Origin: Candidatus Zixiibacteriota bacterium
Lineage (GTDB): Bacteria; Zixibacteria; MSB-5A5; GN15; FEB-12
NCBI GenBank assembly: GCA_017999435.1
Contig: JAGNLV010000003.1
Coordinates: 489,867 to 553,866 of the forward strand
Reading direction: 5' to 3'
Length of the DNA: 64,000 nucleotides
Shown: positions 7,117 through 15,565 of the stretch, one piece after another
Position numbering within the stretch: position 1 is the stretch's first letter
Layout of the letters: the number at the start of each line of letters is the position of its first letter
Position numbers and translations under genes: made by a program
Notes under the pieces: generated by a model
Told to the model about the DNA's origin: nothing
What the model saw: the letters and a program-made list of their open reading frames with translations, nothing else
Databases searched by the model: none

Positions 7117-9242
7117 CTCAGGTGACTCGGCAAATTGACCGTAAACACATACAGAAACCAGCGGTCGAGCAGCTCCGGCCGGATGAGGCGCATGTCGAAC
7201 ACGGTCGACTCAACGGTTTCCTTGGCGCGAATGTTGATCTCCTGAACATCCGCGAATGTCTTCGGGATAGCTTGCTGAACTTCTCCGGAAAAATCAAGTC
7301 GGATTTGAAAGTGGAGCTGTCCTTCCCACCGCGACACATAGGCCTCGCTGGGGTAGACGAACTCCTTGCGGGTCTCGATGATGCCGACGTTGGGGGGGAT
7401 GTCGACGCAGCGGGAGCCGTCAGGGGCCGTGATAATGGCCAGGTACTTGTCGTCCATGCTGACCGTATCCGACGATTCCCCCTCGGCCATCGTGTCGATG
7501 GCGGAGCTGTCGGTGATGTTGAAGCGGCTGCCGGTGATCGTGTCGGCCGGCTGGGCTTTCGGGAGGGTTCGGATAGGCTGGCCGGTGAGTTTGCTTCGGG
7601 CGGCCTGGCCCCATTCGGTGCTCGGAAACGAGTCGGCGATGGCCTGGTAGGCCCAGAGGATCGACGAGTCCCCCGGACTCCGGTACGTCTCGGTGAGCCA
7701 GATCCCCGCGAACTTGGCCTGGAGGTAGAATTTGGACTCGGGGAAGCGTTCGGTCACGACCTGATAGTTGGCTAGGGCGGAGTCGATGTTTTCGTCGTCG
7801 ACGGCGAAATTCTCGGCTCGCCGAATGTACCACTCGGCATAACCGGTGTCGGCCTCGGTGCCGGCCAGTCCGAGCAGGCCAAGCGCCTCCGGTACGAAAT
7901 CCGAATGGGGGTAGCGCCCGAGCATCTCGCGGATGATCGAATCCCCCCGGGCCGAGTCCGGCCCGCTCTGCCAGGCCATTTGGGCCAGGGCGATCATCGC
8001 TTTCGGCGCATCGTAGGCGGTCGGGAATGAGTCCACCAGGTACTGCATTTCGGCCATGGCCGAATCCGGCTTGGACAACTGGTACCAGTACAACTCGGCG
8101 AGCTGGTACTGGGTGTAGGCGGCGTCGTCGATCTGCGCCTGGGTGGTGGTCGAATCGAGCTTGACGGTGCGGGCGAAGGTCTCCAGTTTGCCGATGTTCG
8201 AGGAGAGCTGCAGGGCCTCCTGTCCCCACGAGGAACCCCGGCTGGCGGCCGCCGCCGCGTCATAAAACTCCTTGGCTTTCGCCAGATCGTCGTAATCGTA
8301 CTGGTAGATCAGACCGAGCGCCAGGTTGGCCTGGGCCTTGTGGTCCCGGTTGGCCGCCTCATCGGACACCAGCCGGTACATCTCCTCGGCTTTGATGAGG
8401 TTCCCCTGCCACTCGTAACCGTCGGCCATGGCCAGCCGGAGCGACGACAGGGAGTCAAAGTAGAGATTGTCTTTAGCCAGCGTGCTTAGGTAGTCCTGGC
8501 CGACGTCGATCCGCTGCAGGCGGAAAGCGGCCTGGGCGGCGCTGAACATGGCGTGGTAGCGCTCAGGCGGGGCCGGGTCCATACCGAGCACCTGGAGGTA
8601 GGCCGCGAGGGCGTCGTTATAGCGGAACTGCGCCATGAGGCCGTCGGCGATGTACCGCTGGGCCACGCGCTTGTCGATATCGGCGCCGAGGGAGTCGCGG
8701 ATCGCCAGGAAGTACCGGTTGGCGAGCTGGTACCGTCCCTGCTCGAACTGGTACTTGCCGAGCGCCATAGCTGCTTCCGCCTTGAACGAGCGGTCGAGGT
8801 CGCTCTCGAAGAGCTCGGCGAACAGGTCCATGGCTTCGGCTACCGCGTCCTGCCTGAGCATGGCCTTGGCCAGGTACAGCTTGGAGTCGCGGGCGTACTG
8901 GCCGTCGGGGTAGTTGGCGAGGATTTCGCGGAACCGGCGCTCCGCCTTGGCGAACTGGTTCGTGTAGTAGTAGGACACGCCGAGCACGAACACGGCATCG
9001 TCGTAGTACTTCGAGTTAGGGTGATTCTCGACCACTTTCAGGGACTTTTCGATCGCGGTCTGGTAGTCGCCGGTGAGGATCCGCTCGGGCTGACCCGGCT
9101 TGGTGTTGCGGCGCTCGCTCTCGGCCTGGTTGAAGGCGCGCTTGGCGTTGTAGAACGTGTTGTAGTAAGCGCCACACCCGGCGGCGAGCAGCAGGAGCAC
9201 CGGGACGACGACTCGGGCTATCATGGTGCGGAAGTGGTCCAT
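7113..9242 (-). CDS. TPR-repeat outer-membrane lipoprotein with TonB-C-like end
   Basis: 709 residues from the ATG at 9240-9242; a GTG four codons upstream and an ATG six codons downstream are also possible, and none has a clear ribosome site. A lipobox (LLLLAAGC, Cys about residue 23) is followed by YYNTFYNAKRAF, a motif often seen at the start of TPR lipoproteins in FCB bacteria. Then come many tetratricopeptide-like pairs (about residues 50-540; for example AVFVLGVSYYYTNQFAKAERRF). The last 100 residues (EFVYPSEAYVSRWEGQLHFQ...) resemble the TonB C-terminal fold. Probably a periplasmic scaffold. Oddly, it is translationally coupled to pyrK, a cytosolic pyrimidine gene. Confidence 0.75.
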   Translation of the reverse strand: MDHFRTMIARVVVPVLLLLAAGCGAYYNTFYNAKRAFNQAESERRNTKPGQPERILTGDYQTAIEKSLKVVENHPNSKYYDDAVFVLGVSYYYTNQFAKAERRFREILANYPDGQYARDSKLYLAKAMLRQDAVAEAMDLFAELFESDLDRSFKAEAAMALGKYQFEQGRYQLANRYFLAIRDSLGADIDKRVAQRYIADGLMAQFRYNDALAAYLQVLGMDPAPPERYHAMFSAAQAAFRLQRIDVGQDYLSTLAKDNLYFDSLSSLRLAMADGYEWQGNLIKAEEMYRLVSDEAANRDHKAQANLALGLIYQYDYDDLAKAKEFYDAAAAASRGSSWGQEALQLSSNIGKLETFARTVKLDSTTTQAQIDDAAYTQYQLAELYWYQLSKPDSAMAEMQYLVDSFPTAYDAPKAMIALAQMAWQSGPDSARGDSIIREMLGRYPHSDFVPEALGLLGLAGTEADTGYAEWYIRRAENFAVDDENIDSALANYQVVTERFPESKFYLQAKFAGIWLTETYRSPGDSSILWAYQAIADSFPSTEWGQAARSKLTGQPIRTLPKAQPADTITGSRFNITDSSAIDTMAEGESSDTVSMDDKYLAIITAPDGSRCVDIPPNVGIIETRKEFVYPSEAYVSRWEGQLHFQIRLDFSGEVQQAIPKTFADVQEINIRAKETVESTVFDMRLIRPELLDRWFLYVFTVNLPSHLR

Positions 9243-9324
9243 TGTGTGAATCACGCTTGTTTCGGCGCGCCTTGCACCGCGCCCCTTATACAGCCGGGCG
9301 GAATAACCGGTTCAGCGCCGCCGC

Positions 9325-10065
9325 TCAGGCGCGGGCGGTCCGAAAAGCCTCCACCAGGCGGGGGAGGAACTCTCCCGAGGCGGCCGACACGTGCAGGTCG
9401 GCCAGGTGCGACAGGGGAGTCCGCTCCGGGTTGACCTCGATGAGAGCCGCGCCGCCGTGTTTGGCCTCCACCGGCAGCAGAGCGGCCGGTTGGACGATCG
9501 CCGAGGTCCCCACCGAGAAGAAGACGTCGGCGCGGGCCGATTCTGCAAACGCCCGCTCGATCACGGCTTCGGGAAGCATCTCTCCGAACCAGACGACGTC
9601 GGGGCGGATTTTACCCCCGCACCGCGGGCAGGCCGGGATGGCTTCCGGGTCGATGTCGGCGCTGTCGGCGTGGGGTTCCGCGCAGTCCAGGCACTTGTTT
9701 CGCCGGATATTGCCGTGGAGTTCAAGCACCTCGCGGGAGCCTGCCTGACGGTGGAGGCCGTCGACATTCTGGGTCACGAGCACGAAAGAATCGAACAGCT
9801 CCTGCATGTCGGCGAGGGCGAAGTGGCCCGGGTTCGGCTGGACGCTGCCCAGGACGGTCCGGCGCCAGTTGTACCATTCCCACACGATGGCGGGGTTGGC
9901 CAGGAAGGCCTCCATGGTCGCGAGCTCTTCGGGGCGAAATTTCCCCCACAGCCCCTCTTTGCCGCGAAAGGTCGGCACCCCCGACTCGGCCGAGATGCCC
10001 GCTCCGGTGAGCACGACACACCGTCGGCTCCCGCGCATGATCCTGACGATTTCGTCAATCACCAC
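9325..10065 (-). CDS. cobB: Sirtuin-type NAD-dependent protein deacylase
   Basis: 246-residue Sir2 enzyme removing acyl groups from lysines using NAD+. Motifs in order: GAGISAESGVPTFRG (21-35), TQNVDGLH with the following LHGN (catalytic His), zinc ligands C-x2-C (NKCLDC) and C-x2-C (PACPRC), GTSAIVQPAA and VNPE. WYNWRR contains the Y-x2-R pair that in SIRT5 and E. coli CobB reads succinyl or malonyl groups, so desuccinylase activity is likely. The start is a GTG (10063-10065) followed by a second GTG; no strong ribosome site is visible, so the exact start is uncertain. Confidence 0.9.
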   Translation of the reverse strand: MVIDEIVRIMRGSRRCVVLTGAGISAESGVPTFRGKEGLWGKFRPEELATMEAFLANPAIVWEWYNWRRTVLGSVQPNPGHFALADMQELFDSFVLVTQNVDGLHRQAGSREVLELHGNIRRNKCLDCAEPHADSADIDPEAIPACPRCGGKIRPDVVWFGEMLPEAVIERAFAESARADVFFSVGTSAIVQPAALLPVEAKHGGAALIEVNPERTPLSHLADLHVSAASGEFLPRLVEAFRTARA

Positions 10066-10119
10066 GGGAAGATACGGTTCGGGGGCGGAAAATCAAACGG
10101 AATAAGGGGCCGGGCGGGG

Positions 10120-12279
10120 TCAGTCCAGCCGGGGGCGGTGCGCCGAAGCCTCCGCGAGCCCCCCCGCCGCCAGGCGCAGCGACAAGACGGTCGGCTGCTC
10201 AGTCAGGCGGAGCCGGTACACCGCCACGACCGTGGTCCCCTGGTACACGCGCTCGAATCCCTGCTCCGACTGGGAAACGGTCCAGATCGGCAGACGCCAG
10301 ATCTCGCAGGGCCGGTCGGAGACGATCCCCACCTGGAGGCGGCGGCAGCCGTCGGCGAGCAGGACCGTGCGCACCTCCCGATGGACGGCGGCGCCGTCGA
10401 GATAGCTGTCCGGCAGCCGCACGCCATCGATGAGGACATAGCGGTCCTCGGCGTGCCCGGCCTGGAAGGTCCAGTTGTTTTCGATTCCGAAGACCACCTC
10501 GGCGGACCGCCCGGCCCCGCAGCGGAGGGTGTAGTCGACGGCGATATCTTCCTGCGTCTCCGAGAAGACGAACCGTTTGGCCAGCCGCAACGGGATGACG
10601 CCGTCAGGTCGCCACAGGTGCCCGTCGCGGGCGAACGCCACGCTCCGGTCCGCGGGATCGAGGGCGATGTCGAACGGTTCGATGATGAAGTCCCCCTCCT
10701 CGCCGAACCGGTTGGAGCGGAAGCGGTCGAAATCGACGTCGGCGGTGAAGAAGTGGTCGATGAAGCACCGTTTGAGGTACCAGTCTTCGGTGAGGAGGGC
10801 GTTGAGGCCCGGTTCCCGGGCGAGGATCCGGTCGTGGATGGAGCGGGTGCGATGCCCGGCGCCGCCGAGGGGGGCCTCGTCAACCCGGAGGTGGTAGGCC
10901 TCGCGGCGGCGGGTCAAGGTGTCGGTGACGTCGAAATCGTGGCGCCGCAGGGCGAGCTGGACGAGCGTCGCGCCGCGCCGCGGGCGGAAGACGGCGGTGA
11001 AGGCGCCGGTTTCGACAACCACGTCATCGCAGCCGTCGGCGTCATAGTCCCGCCGTTCCATGCGCACGCCCGAGGCTCCCTCCCGTTCGGCCGCCATGCG
11101 GTCGGCGGCGATGAGAGCGGCGTGGACCGCCTGGCGGATGTGCGGCAGGTAGAGCCCGCCGAACACACCGTGCCAGTAGGGGCAGTTGCACTGCCCGGCG
11201 TAGAGGCGGTCGCGCGCCGCCGCGAGCGCGGGGATCAGGTCGGGGCGCTCCTTTTCGAGACGGGCGAGGCGGGCGGAAACGGCGAGCATGCGCTTGTGGA
11301 GGAGGTTGGCCTCTTCGTACTTGGTGAGAAAGCCGCGCCAGTGGCCGCCAGCGACGAACGGCTCGACGCGGTCGAATTCGCCGGCCGCGGCGAGGCGCTT
11401 GTCGAACTGCTCGAGAGCCAGCCCGGCAGCCACCGGCAGCGCCCAGCGGTCCATTTCGGCGTACGATCCGCTGGGCAGGTAAACGCGGCCGACCGGCGCC
11501 AGCCGCGCCGCCGCCCCGAGCGGCACCACCTCGAGCCAGTCGCGGTTCTTCTCCAGGGCCTCGAAAAAGTTCTGGATCCAACCGTTGGCGTAGCAGTGCT
11601 CAAACGTCTGAGGCCAGGCGCCGAACTTCTCGCCGTCATCGGCATACACGGCGACCCCGCTCGGGTTGCGGTCGGCCGCCCGTTTAAGGCAGTCGACGAT
11701 CTCCTCGGGCTTGCCGAACGGCACGAGATAGCGGAGGCGCTTGCGGATCGGCAGGAGCACGAGCGCGTACCCCTCGTGCTCGGTCACGTAGGGTCCGTGA
11801 AGATCGGCCGGGTCGAGACCGGCGCGAAGGAAGTGGGTATCGTCGATGGCCAGAAACCGCACGCCCGCCCGGGCGAGCGGGCGCGGCAGGTGCGGTTCCC
11901 AGACCCGCTCGGCCAGCCAGAAGCCGGCCGGCCGGGTCTCGAAATGCTCCTCGAGGTAGTCGGTCAAAAGTTCGATCTGTCCGCGGATGTCCCGTTCGGG
12001 GATGGCGGCGAGGATGGGTTCGTAGAAGCCGCCGGTCAGCAGTTCCACCTGCCCGCGGTCGACGAGGTCGCCGACGAGGCGGAAGAACTCGGGGTGGGCC
12101 CGCTTCTGCCACTGCCAGAGGATGCCCGACTGGTGGAGCGAGAGCCGGATGTGGGGGCTGCGCGCGACGGCTTCGAGAAAGGGCAGGTAGGCCTTGCGGT
12201 GCGCCTCGTCGAAGACGGCCTGGAAGTTGCCGATCGGCTGGTGATTGTGGATGCCGAGGGCCAGCTTAAAGGTGCCCAT
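10120..12279 (-). CDS. GH57 4-alpha-glucanotransferase / alpha-amylase-type enzyme
   Basis: 719 residues, the length of the Thermococcus-type 4-alpha-glucanotransferases. GH57 regions are all present: HNHQP (11-15), GGFYEPI (83-89), WLAERVWEP with nucleophile E124, and YADDGEKFGAWP with the acid D214, matching the positions reported for T. litoralis (E123, D214). The C-terminal half (after about 400) is the beta-sandwich (DUF1925/1926-like) with EAPLGGAGHRTRSIHDR and FGIENNWTFQAG. No signal peptide, so it acts on intracellular glycogen or maltodextrin. No other glycogen gene is near; the MCE gene lies 5 bases upstream in the same direction. Confidence 0.92.
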   Translation of the reverse strand: MGTFKLALGIHNHQPIGNFQAVFDEAHRKAYLPFLEAVARSPHIRLSLHQSGILWQWQKRAHPEFFRLVGDLVDRGQVELLTGGFYEPILAAIPERDIRGQIELLTDYLEEHFETRPAGFWLAERVWEPHLPRPLARAGVRFLAIDDTHFLRAGLDPADLHGPYVTEHEGYALVLLPIRKRLRYLVPFGKPEEIVDCLKRAADRNPSGVAVYADDGEKFGAWPQTFEHCYANGWIQNFFEALEKNRDWLEVVPLGAAARLAPVGRVYLPSGSYAEMDRWALPVAAGLALEQFDKRLAAAGEFDRVEPFVAGGHWRGFLTKYEEANLLHKRMLAVSARLARLEKERPDLIPALAAARDRLYAGQCNCPYWHGVFGGLYLPHIRQAVHAALIAADRMAAEREGASGVRMERRDYDADGCDDVVVETGAFTAVFRPRRGATLVQLALRRHDFDVTDTLTRRREAYHLRVDEAPLGGAGHRTRSIHDRILAREPGLNALLTEDWYLKRCFIDHFFTADVDFDRFRSNRFGEEGDFIIEPFDIALDPADRSVAFARDGHLWRPDGVIPLRLAKRFVFSETQEDIAVDYTLRCGAGRSAEVVFGIENNWTFQAGHAEDRYVLIDGVRLPDSYLDGAAVHREVRTVLLADGCRRLQVGIVSDRPCEIWRLPIWTVSQSEQGFERVYQGTTVVAVYRLRLTEQPTVLSLRLAAGGLAEASAHRPRLD

Positions 12280-12284
12280 CCCGT

Positions 12285-13187
12285 CTAGAATATCTCCACT
12301 TTCAGATCGAGATACTTGCGCGGATTCGCCCGGATGTCTTTGACCAGATCATCGATGTTGTCGGCCGTCGAGCGCAGATCGTCGTACAGGCGGCGGTCCT
12401 GCAGGAGCAGCTGCGCGGTGCCGTCGGGATTGTTGAGCATGTCGGCGAACTGGCGGGCCGCGCCGGCCAGGGTGTCGAGCCGGTAGGTGAACTCCTCGAG
12501 GCGCGCGGAGGTGCGGTTGACGGTGGCCAGGGTCGAGTCCACCTGATCGGCGTTGCGGGTGACGAGCTCATTGAGGCGGCCCGCGGCGCTCTGGAAGTTG
12601 CGGATAGCCGAATTGAGGCCGCTCTGGTTGGCGTCGAGAAATTCGGCCATCGATCCGGAGACGTCCTCCAGATTGCGGACCGTCTGATTGAGCGCCTCCA
12701 GGGTCGAGTCGGAGCCGAGGTTGCGGCGGAACGACCCGACGAGGTTGCGCACCTCGATCACCATCTCCCCCAGCTCTCCCATGACTTCCGGCAGCCCGGT
12801 ATCGTATTCGCCGACCGCCACGGAATCGAAGTCGAAGGGCGCGCCCTCTTTCCCCGGCGTGATCGCGATGAACCGCTCGCCCATAACGCCCATGTTGCGG
12901 ATAATGAAGCGGGCGTCGCGGTGGAGGACGACGTCGCGATAGAGCAGGATCTTCACGAGCACACCGTCGTCGACCAGATCAAGCCGGTCGACCTTGCCCC
13001 GGTGGACGCCGGAGACGGTGACGCGGTCGCCGACCGAGAGGGTGCCGACGTCATCGAAGAGCACCTGGATCACCTGGGCGTTCCGCTCCAGTTTGTAGCC
13101 CTGGAGCCAGTAGAGGGAGGCGCCCAGGACGACCAGGCCGATGAGGATAATCACGCCGACGCGGAATTCGATGTTTTTTGCCGCCAT
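12285..13187 (-). CDS. MCE/MlaD-family substrate-binding protein
   Basis: 300 residues: one N-terminal membrane helix (residues 10-28, VGVIILIGLVVLGASLYWL), an MCE domain (about 38-118, with FDDVGTLSVGDRVTVSGVHRGKV) and a long helical region to the end that could form an MlaD/PqiB-like tunnel. Family members feed lipids to MlaE/MlaF-type ABC importers across the periplasm. No permease or ATPase gene is adjacent, so partners must be elsewhere. It lies immediately upstream of the GH57 gene (5-base gap) and downstream of rsgA. Confidence 0.88.
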   Translation of the reverse strand: MAAKNIEFRVGVIILIGLVVLGASLYWLQGYKLERNAQVIQVLFDDVGTLSVGDRVTVSGVHRGKVDRLDLVDDGVLVKILLYRDVVLHRDARFIIRNMGVMGERFIAITPGKEGAPFDFDSVAVGEYDTGLPEVMGELGEMVIEVRNLVGSFRRNLGSDSTLEALNQTVRNLEDVSGSMAEFLDANQSGLNSAIRNFQSAAGRLNELVTRNADQVDSTLATVNRTSARLEEFTYRLDTLAGAARQFADMLNNPDGTAQLLLQDRRLYDDLRSTADNIDDLVKDIRANPRKYLDLKVEIF

Positions 13188-13252
13188 ACCGGTTTCCTGC
13201 TATCTCTCTCTGTATCGGCCCCGGAGGGGGATTCGTTTATCGCGCCGGTCCC

Positions 13253-14161
13253 TCAGGGGAGGGAGGCCGCGATGGCCAGGTAATTCTCGTACCGGAGGGC
13301 GTGGATCTTCTCGGCCGCCACCGCCTTTTTGACCGCGCAGCCCGGCTCGTGGGTGTGGGAGCAGGGCTGGTAGCGGCACTCGCCGGCGAACGGTTCGAAT
13401 TCGTGGTACATGCCGCGGAGGTCGTCCGGGGTGATCTCCCACAGCCCGAGGACGCGCAGCCCGGGCGAGTCGACCACAAATCCGCCGGTGGGCAGTTCGC
13501 ACATTTCGATCGTGGTCGTCGTGTGCCGGCCGCGGCGGGTGATCGGAGAGACCTGGCCGACGCGCAGGCGAAGGCCCGGCACAAAGGCGTTCAGAAGCGT
13601 CGTCTTCCCCACGCCCGAATGTCCCGCGAAGAGGGTCCGGTGGCCGCGGAGCGCCTCGCACAGCTCGCCCAGGCCGGTTCCGGCGAGCCCCGAGACGAGA
13701 AAAACCCCGCAGCCGAGCGACCGGTAGACCGCCACCACGTCATCGAGTCCGGGGGGCGGCTCGAGATCGACCTTGTTGATCACGACCAGCGGTTCGAGTC
13801 CGCCGAGACGGGCGGCGATGAGGAAGCGGTCGATCAGGCCGGGCCTGAGCGGCGGGGCCTGGATCGACACGACCGCCGCGAGGCGGTCGAGATTGGCGGC
13901 CAGGACCTGTTTTTTGGTTTCCCGGCCTTTGGCCGGCCGGACAAAGGCGGTCCGGCGGGGGAGTACCTCGTCAATCGCCCCGCCGCCGGGAGAGACGCGC
14001 GTGATCACGACGTCATCGCCGACCGCGACCGGCGTCTCATGCTCCGTCTGGTGCTTGACTTTGCGGCGGACTTCACAGAGCACGCGCGCACCGTCCGCCG
14101 CGCACACCTCAAAGAGCCGCCCGCGGGTGGCCACCACGATACCCTTTTCCCGTTCCGTCAT
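13253..14161 (-). CDS. rsgA: Ribosome small-subunit-dependent GTPase A
   Basis: 302-residue circularly permuted GTPase that checks late 30S assembly. Order of motifs: N-terminal OB-fold, NKVD (G4), then the P-loop GHSGVGKTTLLNAF (G1), RGRHTTTT (G2) and DSPGLR (G3), and the C-terminal zinc site C-x4-C-x-H-x5-C (CRYQPCSHTHEPGC). Starts with ATG; divergent from the flavoprotein gene at 14285. Confidence 0.95.
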   Translation of the reverse strand: MTEREKGIVVATRGRLFEVCAADGARVLCEVRRKVKHQTEHETPVAVGDDVVITRVSPGGGAIDEVLPRRTAFVRPAKGRETKKQVLAANLDRLAAVVSIQAPPLRPGLIDRFLIAARLGGLEPLVVINKVDLEPPPGLDDVVAVYRSLGCGVFLVSGLAGTGLGELCEALRGHRTLFAGHSGVGKTTLLNAFVPGLRLRVGQVSPITRRGRHTTTTIEMCELPTGGFVVDSPGLRVLGLWEITPDDLRGMYHEFEPFAGECRYQPCSHTHEPGCAVKKAVAAEKIHALRYENYLAIAASLP

Positions 14162-14284
14162 ACGTCGCCGTAAAGGTATGCCCGAACGCGGAGCGTATCA
14201 AGCGATTTTGTCCCGCGACCGCCGACCGGGTTGACCCGCGCGCCCGCGCAGTGTATCGTGGTGGAACGAAAGGATGCGGTCACG

Positions 14285-15538
14285 ATGTCCGGTTCGGAAT
14301 GGTCATACGATCAGGTCCTGCGGGGGGATCCGCGTGCTTGCGCGGCGCGACCGTGGGATGCCGTCATCATCGGGGCCGGTCCGGCCGGGTCGGTCTGCGC
14401 GCGCCAGTTGGCGCACTCCGGCCACAACGTGCTGGTCATCGACAAAGAACGGTTTCCCCGCCACAAAGTGTGCGGCGACCTGCTCGTGCCGGACGCGCTG
14501 GCGATGCTCCGCCGGGTGGATCTCCACGCCCGCATCGCGGCGCTCGCCCATGCGAGCCGGACCATCGAGGTCGCCAGCCCCTCGGGGATCCGCTTCGCCG
14601 TCCCCGGCGAGTATCTCGCGCTGAGCCGGAAGCGCCTCGACTACGAGCTCTGCCGCCACGCGGCAGCGGCGGGGGCGCACGTCCTGGCGGGCAACGCCGC
14701 CGGGGTGGAGCCGGCGGCCGGGGACGGCCTGGTGCGCGTGCATCTCTCGGGCGTCGCCGAACCAATCACCGCCCGTTTCGCGGCGGTTGCGACCGGGGCG
14801 GTGGTCGACCTCGCCCAGCGCATCGGCCTGGTCACCGATCCGGAACCGAGCGCGATCGCGCTGCGCTGCTATGTCCGTTCGCCCCGCCGCCGCGATGACA
14901 CGATCATCTCGTACGACGAGTCCATCCTCCCCGGCTACGGCTGGATCGTGCCGCTGGGCGAAGATCACGGCCATCCGGGCGCCTTCCTGTACAACGTCGG
15001 GTGCGGGACGATGTACCGCCACGTGCGTGACGGACGGCACATGCTGAAGCGGACGCTGCACCGGTTTATGGAGCGGTTTCCTCCCGCGCGCGAGATCATG
15101 GCCGGGGCGGAGATCGTCTCCCCCATCGCCGGCGCCGCTCTCCGCTGCGGGCTGCGCGGGCTCGCAACCGCCCATTGCGGCAACGTGCTGGCGATCGGCG
15201 AAACGATCGGGGCGACCTACCCGTTTACCGGGGAGGGAATCGGCAAGGCGATGGAAACGGGGTCGCTGGCCGCGGAGACGCTGCACGAGGCGCTCGCCGC
15301 CGATGATCCGTCCCTCCTCGGCCGGTTCAGCGAACGCCTCCGCGAGCTCCGTCCCCGCTACCGCGGATACGCCGTCGCGGAGCGTTACCTGGGGCGGCGG
15401 CGGCTGAACGACTATGTGGCGCGCCGCATCACGCGAAGCCGCTACCTGCAGCGGCAGGTGGAGGCGTTCATGGCCGAGACGGAAAGCCCGCGGCGGCTGT
15501 TCCACCCGCTGAGCATCATTCTCTCCTACTTCTGCTGA
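14285..15538 (+). CDS. Geranylgeranyl-reductase-family FAD oxidoreductase
   Basis: 417 residues. N-terminal FAD-binding Rossmann motif DAVIIGAGPAGSVCARQL, the family signature FPRHKVCGDLLVPDA, and the second FAD motif with YPFTGEGIGKAMETGSLAAE. Such enzymes reduce isoprenoid double bonds (menaquinone, polyprenol or lipid chains) or act as related monooxygenases. I start at the ATG preceded by GAAAGGATG; a TTG 54 bases upstream would add residues unlike the family. Convergent with the MFS gene; gene context does not identify the substrate. Confidence 0.82.
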   Translation: MSGSEWSYDQVLRGDPRACAARPWDAVIIGAGPAGSVCARQLAHSGHNVLVIDKERFPRHKVCGDLLVPDALAMLRRVDLHARIAALAHASRTIEVASPSGIRFAVPGEYLALSRKRLDYELCRHAAAAGAHVLAGNAAGVEPAAGDGLVRVHLSGVAEPITARFAAVATGAVVDLAQRIGLVTDPEPSAIALRCYVRSPRRRDDTIISYDESILPGYGWIVPLGEDHGHPGAFLYNVGCGTMYRHVRDGRHMLKRTLHRFMERFPPAREIMAGAEIVSPIAGAALRCGLRGLATAHCGNVLAIGETIGATYPFTGEGIGKAMETGSLAAETLHEALAADDPSLLGRFSERLRELRPRYRGYAVAERYLGRRRLNDYVARRITRSRYLQRQVEAFMAETESPRRLFHPLSIILSYFC

Positions 15539-15565
15539 GAGGCGCGGCCCGGCGGCCGCCGCGGT

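Noticed and set aside
9391..12288. Very long open frame on the plus strand opposite the GH57 and MCE genes
   Set aside because: It is the antisense of two well-supported genes; the protein has no family features and is rich in Arg, Gly, Val and Ala, as expected from GC-rich antisense codons.
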